Source of the DNA: Absidia repens
Lineage: Eukaryota > Mucoromycota > Mucoromycetes > Mucorales > Cunninghamellaceae
Assembly (NCBI GenBank): GCA_002105175.1
Contig: MCGE01000031.1
Coordinates: 422,848 to 486,847, forward strand
DNA: 64,000 nucleotides
Reading direction: 5' to 3'
Shown: piece after piece, positions 56,729 to 64,000 of the stretch
Numbering within the stretch: position 1 is the first letter of the stretch
Layout: every line of letters begins with the position of its first letter
Made by a program: the position numbers and the translations under genes
The notes under the pieces: generated by a model
What the model saw: the letters and a program-made list of their open reading frames with translations, nothing else
Databases searched by the model: none
Told to the model about the DNA's origin: nothing

Positions 56729-58502
56729 AATTGAAGCCACTGTTATTTTGTAGAATAGTATATATTTATACATTAATTATTTAGTTAGCTTGTAGTGTAT
56801 TATTTTGTATATTACTCTTATATTTGTAGACTACGTTTTTGTTATTTCTTTAATAAAAGTTTTTTATTTCATCCTTTTTTTTTTTCCTTTTCTTTATTTG
56901 TGGAAACACGGTGTAATGTTAGTGGGGTGGATATGTGCGTTTTGGTAAGAGAGGAAAAAGAAAGCATGGGTTAAATGGAGCGGGTCCAAGGGGTTATTTT
57001 GAATGGGCTTTCTTTTCTTTTTCACGGGTACCATGTACATATGCTGTATTGAGGATGAATGGTCATGGAATTCAATTATAGGAAGTGTAAGTCGATGAGA
57101 GGTGAGCTATGGGGAGCCGAGAAGCACAAAAATAAAAGTTGGAATTCAAACGAATATATTGCTGCATGAATATGTCGACTGTTTGTTATATAGAAACGAA
57201 ATAATGAACCGGATGTACATCATACCCAGAACTTTGATACTTTAAAGAGAAGGAATATGCTGTCGACAAGGTCTTTGGTGACTGATCTGAATAGTTGATT
57301 AGCAAGAGGCTCGCGTTCCATATTGATTGATATTGATCTGCTAATCAGACGCAAGGGCTCCTGAGAGAAACATAGTTGTAGTGCAAGGGAAAATAATCAT
57401 TCGGTATCGTGATCGTTGCACTCACGGTTCAGACTAGGTTTATTTACATGGTTGATAGAGAAAGACCAGGCTTATACTTCATATCAAGTGACCTACAACT
57501 ACAAATCAAATGCTGAGGCATACCGGAAAACGTAGCACTACAAGGTTAGAAAGCAGGTGACTCCTAACACACTCATAAAATAGCCATGATAGTGGTTTTA
57601 CTCGTTATAAAATGGTTCAGAGAATGGGTAATAAAAAGGTATATTTTATTAAAGTATAGAGGGTCAATAGTAAATGAAAGGCGCAGGGCTCATTGTAACG
57701 AGATCTAATGGAAGTAGTATGATGAGAATGTTGGGACAGCTGAAGAATGTTCAACACAAACCATTACAAAAAGGGCTCTAATTTACTGTACATGGGATGA
57801 GAAATACTAAAGAAATAGTTTTTATGGAAACACAACGACGGTCAACATTAATCAAAAGAATCATCATCGTAAATCAGGATCTATTGCACAAGACATGAGA
57901 AGGACTAATGGGACATTTTTTCATTGAAGCGTGTAATAAGAGATATATTTTATTCAAATATAGAGTTTGACTATGGACAAACTATCAAACTAAACTAAAC
58001 TAAGCTGATGAAGGCTTCAAAACACCAACTGATGGTGGCTATAAATCCTAGATCCAAAATGAAAGGGTTTTCCCATGCATGTTGTAATCCCTGAGCTGAA
58101 ACCCCTTCTAAACTAGTCCTGACACTAATCTAAATCCAAAATTAGCCCATAGATGCCACAATTGTGAAGAATTAAAGAAGGAAAAAGAAAGAAAAAGCGA
58201 AAAAATAAATTTGGAAATTTTTGCAGACAAGCAATTCATAGGGCAGTTACAGCTTAGCTTTTCAACTTGAATTTGAGACGGAGTGTAAAATGGTTTTAGA
58301 CGATGGCAAAATAAAGTTGGGAAGGGAAGTAAAATAAATTGCGATGAAGGGAAAAGGTAATTGGGACAGGAGGCAAAAGTAGGTGAGACAAACAGGTGAG
58401 CCAAGATGAGAGTAAAGGAAAGTGTGAGTCCAAATGAAATATCTTTGTGTTTCATTTTCTTGTAACTTACGTGTATACATCAACACATATTTGTTATGTG
58501 GA
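56729..58502. other. Intergenic region 3' of the Fanzor gene (holds repeat copy E)
   Basis: The kinase 3' UTR (AATAAAA near 56851) is followed by sequence without recognisable genes. Repeat copy E covers about 57605-58215. The ~290 bp between copy E and the Fanzor stop codon is unlike the other repeat copies and is a candidate for the Fanzor 3' UTR or guide-RNA region. Confidence 0.5.
57605..58215 (-). repeat. Dispersed repeat, copy E, immediately 3' of the Fanzor gene
   Basis: Left part near GGTTCAGAGAATGGGTAATA. Internal blocks: GGTCAACATTAATCAAAAG, ATCTATTGCACAAGACATGA, ACTAATGGGACATTTTTTCA, ATATATTTTATTCAAATATA, CCCATGCATGTTGTAATCCC and TCTAAACTAGTCCTGACACT. Homology with copy A extends through GAAGAATTAA.GAAGGAAAAAG and then stops near 58215, where A-D continue straight to their right end but this copy continues toward the Fanzor gene. 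The stem AAAGGGTTTT/AAACCCCTT is at 58062-58107. Read on the minus strand it has several AATAAA signals, so it can also act as the nuclease gene's 3' UTR. Confidence 0.78.
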
Positions 58503-59428
58503 TTATTGTTCAGTGGTCGGTCTTGCCAACAGCCCAGGGCGTCTTCCAGCAGTGACAAGGTTCATAAAAGCGGCGCGCAGATTCCGAGATGCATTGGTGT
58601 CCCGTTGCCACACAGTGTTACAGCGACGACACGCTAACACTGCGTACATACGTTTCGCCTGTTCACCAGGTCGGGTAATCACCGAGTTCGTGAGCTTTCT
58701 GTGACCACATTTTGAGCATACTTGCGACGTACGATATTCATCCATATTCACAAAAACAAGTTTCCCAGACTTGTCCGCCTTTGACAAAAGATGTCGACAC
58801 TTGTCAGCAAGGGATCCTTCGCCTTTTTTATTTCTGCCGAACTTTGCGTCGCCGAAAACCACAATCGGTACCTTGTCTTTGTCATTGTTTATGGGAGCCT
58901 TTTTCCATTTCCTATGTATCAGAAATATGTACAACAGATGTTATTATGCCTTGCATATACATTTTTAAATTAAATAAACTTGCCTAAGCTTCGGCGGCGG
59001 CGGAGGAAGAGGAGGTGGATCATCAGTATCGTAAGACCTTGTTCGTCGTCGTCTTCTTTGTTGTGTCTGGCCAATATTTGATGATCTTTCCATGGCACCT
59101 GGTGGAGGTCTGTACTTGTGGCCGCCATCAATCAACACATTTACCAATTCGGCGTCCATCTTTTGTCTTCCTTGGTAATTGGCGAACTGCAGACCGAGAA
59201 TAGCCTCTTGCCCATAAAATTCAGTCAAAGGACTTAGCGCTTGTAATGATGATTGAATGTATGCCTGTATCCCTTCCAAATCAGTGGTTTTGTTTGTCGT
59301 TATTTGCGCCTCCACAGTTCGAATTGCCTCAGTTTTCAACATGTTGATTTTGTTGGACGTTTTTCTGAAGCCTGCACGAGTATAATATTCGATAGAGGAT
59401 ATACGTCGAATTTCATGACCTTAACACA

Positions 59429-59482
<54 letters not shown>

Positions 59483-62400
59483 TTAGAATGTCGTCTGTCT
59501 GCCATTAGATGTCCTTTTCAATTACTCTCTTGTTCGTGGTCAGTATCGACTTGAGCATCAGCATCAGCGTGGGCGGCAATATCAGCGTGGGCGGCAACAT
59601 CAGCGTGGGCGGCATCATCAGCGTGGGCGGCAATATCAGCGTGGGCGGCAATATCAGCGTGGGCGGCATCATCATCTTGGGCGGCATCATCATCTTGGGC
59701 GGCATCATCATCTTGGGCAGCTCCTAGCAACGACATTAGTAAATAAACCAAAGAAAAAAAGAAAAAGTCAATACATAAACAATAGTTCTTGTAGTAAACC
59801 ACCATAGCCACTTACCCTCCTGTTCCACTGCGTAATTGTAAACGTCATCACTTGAACCATTGCTAGCCACATAGATTGAATTCATGCCAGGATCTACACC
59901 CCACACATTCAAATACGGGAATTCCCACGCTTGGAAGTCTTCAGGTTGCAAATCAGGAAGAGCAGCATCATTTCGAATCGGCTTGTCGAAAGGGATTGAT
60001 ACAGAAAATCCGTTCGTCACGATGTACTTTGCAAATATCATCCCATTCCCTTTTCTGATTTTGTCAACGTTGAGGATGTTCGTCAATGTTTCATCGCCAT
60101 GGATATATTGTGTGAGGCCCACTGATCGAAGGATTTGCCCCATGGATATGTTGTCGATTTTGATGCTTTTCTTTGTATAGGACGGTTTCGGCACCAAGTT
60201 GTAAACTTGTTGCTTTTTCATCAAGTGATCGACTTCAGGTGTAAAGCATATTGGTAACAAATCCTGGTGGTGTTCAGGGTCCTGTAAGTATTCAACAGAA
60301 TGAAGAATTTGCTGGCGAGTGTTGGCGATGGTGTTTTGTAAGGATGTAAATGACAAGTCCGACAGGTACGATAATTGTTGGCGGTCAAGGTTGTCGTTTG
60401 TCGGTATAATTTGTTGTATTGTTTTTGCCAATTTTGACCGTCGGCGTCGACCTATTCTTGAGTTTTCATCAAGTCCACGTACTACTTCAAAGCACCAAGT
60501 GCGAGGAACTACGGTCTGTACTGGGTTTACTGCATTTGCGGTGTCGATATTGTGTTGGTCAAAAGCGCGGACAATGTTATAACCATACTTCGTGAAGATA
60601 TCGCAATGGCGAGAAATATATGCAGTTGACAGTTGCGTAGTCGAATTGTCTAGCAATGTTGCCGGTGCCCCCGCCTGTTGACAATAGTTGATCAAATTAT
60701 TCAGCAAATGACGATTTCCAAGTTGATCGTTGTCGAAGTATTGTCGTTGAGCTTCCAAAAATTGGCGATGTGGGTTGGTGTATGTATCCTGACGAGCGCC
60801 GAGATCATCAAGTAAGGGCCGTACCTCCATAATAGCAAGATCCAAGGAGTCAAGAAGTTCTTGCGTTTCCTGGTTGATGTTATCTGCGCCATCCACTTGC
60901 TGTTCCATCATCGTTTGCAAAGATGTCATCACACCGTTCACCATGCTGTCATTCCATCGTTCGTCGTTTAGCTGGTGTTGAAAACCGAAGTGATTTGAGA
61001 CATTCAATAGCAATTGGGTTGAAGCTTGGTACAGACGAAGCAGTTCCTGGAGTCTGGTGGATAATTGGATCAAAGAGGCAACAATCGTGGGATCCATGGC
61101 TTCCGCTACTTCGGTTGACATTGTTCCAATTCTTGAGATAGTGATTGTGATGACTGACCGAAGGCCGGTTTCCCTGTTCATGATACGTCCATGAAGAACA
61201 CCGTATGCATTTTCAACTTCTTTTCCAAGTGAATCAGTTTGTTCTTGTAGAGCAGCCATATTATAAACACACAAAAGGTCCACTTTCCCATCATCTAGTA
61301 CAGCATTTACATCGTCTTTTATTTCGTCAGTAATGCCAGGTTGAGACAAAGCATCAGAAGACACGATTGCAATATCCGCATTGTTGACCAGACTTGCTAG
61401 GATGTGAAGCCCCAATACGTTGCAAGTTTTTTCAATCGAATCCTATGAATACAATACATGGCGGTAAGTATCAAACATTGACCTCTGTATACTTTTATTG
61501 TATTGTATTACTTACCTTTTGTTGTTCCTGTTCTAATATTTGTTCTTCAGGATCCTGCTGCTGGAGAAGTTGCTGTTGCTGTTGTTGTTGATGCTGTTGG
61601 TTCTGGCGTTGCACCATTCGCTGACGAAGACGTAAAGAAAATAAATTTGACATCCACTGCGTAAAGTCCTCAACAATTCGATTTGTAAATTTTGTCGCAT
61701 ATTGGGCCAACATTGGAGTCAGAATACTCGCATACGCTTTTCCATGAATTTTTCGTACAAGAAAAGCTTGTCGGGACGCTTCTGTTGGATTCAGTTGCTG
61801 ATACACATTGTCGATATTCGTCGCCAAATCCATGCTGATTGAATTGTTGATGGTGATGTTGCTGCCAGTGACTTGTTGAAAGATAGCATAAAAAAAACTC
61901 ATCGTAAAGAGCTGTTTTGGTATGGGTTGGTGGTTCGTCAAAGAGTGATATAGATAAAATGTAATAAATAGGTGCACTTTTATGACTGTATCCCGAGTGT
62001 ACGAAACAACGTCGCTGATTCCCTGTAGAATTTGTTGATGATGATCCTGGTTTTCAATCCGCAGCAATGATTTCAGTCCCTGTTTCCGGCAAACCGTCGT
62101 CGTTTTACCCAATTCTTGTTGTACTTGTTGTAGTCGAGTCTGTTTCCGGAAGGGGCATTTTCGATTTGTTGATCGTGAATGAGTGGTTGCTGTTTCAAAG
62201 CTACGATGTTCAAGGCAAACCGGGCAAGAACGGACTGATTGCTTTTGACCAAGTTTTTTTCGCATTAAAGAGCCACCCCGTTTGGCCACCTTTTCGAGAG
62301 TACCTTGTTTGCGCTTACGCTTGGACCCAGCTAACTGTCTTGAAGTTGAGCCGCGAGTTGATAATGAGGAGGCATCACCGTCGCTGTTATCACTGTCGGT

Positions 62401-62670
62401 GTCATCATCGTTTTCCGCACGTCTTTGTTCATCTTCAGCTTTTTGTGTAAAAAAAGAAAGATTAGTAAGATTACCTTGTTTCTCATACTAATTTGTTTAG
62501 CACTTACCATGACGCAGGTTCGCTTGCTGTCGTTTCCACCGTTTTTTGTACATAATGATATCAAAAACTGTCATTCCTTCATAAGTTGTTAGGGGTTGAA
62601 TAACATCATCCTGTGTCATATCCATCAATCTAAGCAAGTCATCCTCGATAATCAATTGATTGGCGGCCAT
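58503..62670 (-). CDS. Fanzor-type RNA-guided endonuclease (TnpB homologue), 1,251 aa, 6 exons
   Basis: Exons: 62670-62508, 62438-61516, 61442-59816, 59723-59526, 59419-58984, 58911-58503; they total exactly 1,252 codons with no internal stop. RuvC-I is YLNVWGVDPGMNSIYVAS (Asp near residue 879). The segment RRISSIEYYTRAGF, a conserved VVFGDAKFGR, and DEYRTSQVCSKCG with CRRCNTVWQRDTNASRN give the Cys4 zinc ribbon (Cys 1181/1184/1210/1213) and RuvC-III (Asp near 1220). This layout defines TnpB-like nucleases; the length, introns and Lys/Arg NLS (GSKRKRK) point to eukaryotic Fanzor. Such enzymes use a guide RNA from the element's 3' end to cut DNA. An N-terminal Cys/His cluster (CPVCLEH...KCPFRK, from about 126) and a Gln run (about 340) are extra. 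Exon 4 is a coding minisatellite. Intron 5 is GC-AG. The RuvC-II Glu could not be assigned. Confidence 0.85.
59421..59481. repeat. (CA)n microsatellite joined to a ~40-nt poly-A tract in a Fanzor intron
   Basis: On the minus strand this is a poly-T tract followed by (TG)n ending TTAAG, directly before exon 5 of the Fanzor gene. It acts as an extreme polypyrimidine tract for that acceptor and is likely to vary in length. Confidence 0.8.
59560..59722 (-). repeat. Coding minisatellite, ~9 units of 18 bp, in Fanzor exon 4
   Basis: The plus strand shows tandem GCGTGGGCGGCAATATCA-type units then GCATCATCATCTTGGGCG-type units. On the coding strand they encode AAHADI/AAHADD/AAHADV and three AAQDDD hexapeptides, about residues 905-960. 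Every unit is 18 bp, so copy-number change would keep the frame. The exon therefore inserts an acidic, Ala-rich linker between RuvC-I and the rest of the RuvC fold. Confidence 0.85.
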
Positions 62671-63239
62671 ACTGATGATAGGGACCTGGAGGTATTGGTG
62701 TTTGTTAAAAAGAAAAGAAAACAAAACGCTGTTGCGGCTAAATTTGTGATTTTAGTCCAACTGGATTGTTCCTTGGGCGGAATTTGAAATGACTTGTTCC
62801 TGAATCGGACAAAAATAGAATTGAGAGTAGTGAGCACCAGAACTTTTGTAGATAAAGTCCAACTGTAGAGAAAGTTTATAAAAAATAAACTTGAAAGAGT
62901 AAAATAAAATAAAAAAGAAAAGTATTGACCTTTGTTGGTTCAATAAAAATAAGTGTATAACACACAGTAAAAATAAAAAAGAGGACTTGTAGTCACAAAA
63001 AATAAAAGAAAGTTTCTATATAGACGATAGAAACAAAATAAAAATAAGACAGTGGTTTGGTGGTTAAAAGCCTTTGTACTGAATTTTATAAAAAAGATTG
63101 AGATAAATATATGATAATAGATAGCTTAAGAAAAAAGAGAATTGGCGGGGGAAAGGTGGGGTATTTATACTAAAAATAAAGTGGCGGCGAGTACTGAACG
63201 TGATAAAAAAATATAAAAATAAAAATGATGATCGACCAG
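62671..63239. other. Promoter side of the Fanzor gene
   Basis: AT-rich with (A)n/(AAAT)n runs (62880-63010). No gene seen. A motif shared with the right ends of the dispersed repeats lies at 62775-62790 and is listed separately. Confidence 0.5.
62775..62790 (-). repeat. Repeat-end motif 5' of the Fanzor gene
   Basis: GGGCGGAATTTGAAAT differs at one base from GGGCGGCATTTGAAAT, where similarity among repeat copies B and D ends. It lies about 105 bp upstream of the Fanzor start codon. With copy E on the other side it may delimit the full-length element. A 16-bp near-match by chance in this window is unlikely but not excluded. Confidence 0.5.
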
Positions 63240-63490
63240 TATCCTAGACCGGATAGGAAATCAGCGGCTTCCTGTTTTCGTCCAGTTCGATACTTGATTT
63301 CAAAGTCATATTCAGCCAAGTATTGGATCCATCTTGCTACAATACCAGATACTTTGGGTGATTGTACCAACCATCGTAAAGGTGAGTGGTCTGATATGAC
63401 AGTGAATTTTTTGCCAAGTAAATAAGGCCTGAATAGTTGCAGGCTCCATACTAGGGCGAGACATTCCAATTTAGTAGCACCGTAGTTTTG
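63240..63490 (-). pseudogene. Ty3/Gypsy retrotransposon RNase H relic
   Basis: The minus strand encodes NYGATKLECLALVWSLQLFR, then YLLGKKFTVISDHSPLRWL and IQYLAEYDFEIKYRTGRKQ with AADFLSGLG. This is the RNase H segment that follows reverse transcriptase in Ty3/Gypsy pol (TKxExLA and TDHxxL patterns). Upstream the frame meets a stop at once, and downstream it runs into AT-rich non-coding DNA. No reverse transcriptase, integrase or LTR is visible within the window, so this is a truncated fossil. Confidence 0.8.
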
Positions 63491-64000
63491 TTGTCAATGG
63501 AAGATTCAGTTGATTTATATTGTTACAAATATACCCCAATCAGCCAATAGAGGAAGATATTGTATGAGTCATCTTTTTACAAACACCCCATTTCCCCTCC
63601 TCCCCGTTCATACGAGTATTCACAAATACAACATGTCTACTGTGAGTATTTCTCTTCCACAACACAACGCTACTATACCCTACAAAGCAATATAATACAT
63701 ACTCTACAAAAACAAATCAACACATACCCTACAAACAACACAACATATACCCTACAAACAACACAACATATATCCTACAAACAACACAACATATACCCTA
63801 CAAACAACACAACATATACCCTACAATATATAACAACACATATCCCTCAAAGAATAGTATATTTAACACGAAAACAACACACGTATTCCACAAAAACAGC
63901 GTACACAAATATTTTTTCAAATGTGATTTTTTTATTGCAGTGACATGATAAAATAGACGGTAATAGTAAAATAAGAGACAATATACTGTATAGTAACATA
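63491..64000. other. Window end: tandem repeats and AT-rich sequence
   Basis: No gene recognised. A ~23-bp tandem repeat occupies about 63675-63850. Frames that stay open through it encode Thr/Asn/Gln-rich repeat peptides and are by-products of the repeat. Confidence 0.5.
63675..63850. repeat. Tandem repeat, ~23-bp unit, about 6 imperfect copies
   Basis: The unit is TATACCCTACAAACAACACA plus ACA. Central copies (63727-63825) are nearly identical and the edges are diverged. Units abut directly with no unique spacer, so this is a minisatellite and not a CRISPR-like array. Confidence 0.85.

Noticed and set aside
59560..59722. Regular ~18-bp repeats that could pass for a CRISPR-like array
   Set aside because: Units abut without unique spacers and encode in-frame hexapeptides within a spliced exon of the Fanzor gene; it is a coding minisatellite.
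59509..59727. Plus-strand Gly/Ser/Ile repeat peptide
   Set aside because: It is the complement of the minisatellite exon; there is no splice partner or domain, while the minus strand fits the Fanzor frame exactly.
63675..63850. ~23-bp repeats at the window end as an array or telomere-like sequence
   Set aside because: No spacers, and the unit (TATACCCTACAAACAACACA...) is not a known telomere repeat. It is treated as a minisatellite.

Overview
The window looks like a piece of nuclear genome from an early-diverging filamentous fungus, most likely Mucoromycota (Mucorales-like). The DNA is AT-rich and full of long poly-A/T tracts. Genes are split by many short introns (mostly GTAAGT...TAG). Several proteins, such as an LMBD1 cobalamin transporter and a RABL6-type GTPase, are familiar from animals and basal fungi but unusual in yeasts. 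The species cannot be named from sequence alone.

Layout. 0-5 kb: a bHLH factor and an Msn2-type C2H2 factor, both minus strand. 6.8-10.7 kb: LMBD1 transporter and a mitochondrial ribosomal protein (MRP51 type), minus strand. 13.3-16.4 kb: a Kelch/BTB protein and a divergent alpha/beta hydrolase. 16.9-20.4 kb: an Nhp10-like HMG protein (INO80 complex) and a ricin-B/DUF3759 protein. 23.2-25.3 kb: a second bHLH factor. 27.8-38.2 kb: a dense housekeeping block with an AT-hook protein, UBC13, a small unknown protein, RPB9, a SAM methyltransferase, RABL6-like and an RNF5-like E3. 39.8-47.3 kb: universal stress protein, F-box/LRR protein and a Medusa (MedA)-type regulator. 47.9-48.6 kb: a decayed coding relic. 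49-56.7 kb: FAM210-like mitochondrial protein, NatA subunit NAA15 and a Kin1-type kinase. 57.6-64 kb: mobile DNA, with a full-length Fanzor-type RNA-guided nuclease gene, a Ty3/Gypsy RNase H relic and tandem repeats.

The most striking system is the Fanzor locus. A six-exon minus-strand gene reads through 1,251 codons with every junction in frame. It carries RuvC-I (GVDPG), a terminal Cys4 zinc ribbon and RuvC-III (RDTNASRN). Directly 3' of it lies a ~0.6 kb sequence that recurs four more times in the window (near 11.1, 21.4, 26.6 and 39.0 kb), always in the same orientation and without the nuclease. The short copies end at a motif (GGGCGG.ATTTGAAAT) that is also found just 5' of the Fanzor gene. 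This suggests a Fanzor-bearing element and a family of non-autonomous derivatives that share its ends and a conserved stem-loop, a candidate guide-RNA scaffold.

Gene models were built by hand from splice signals and frame. Nearly all coding sums are exact multiples of three. The exceptions are two transcription-factor genes that each lack exactly one base in a homopolymer. Three introns need GC-AG boundaries and six use AAG acceptors.
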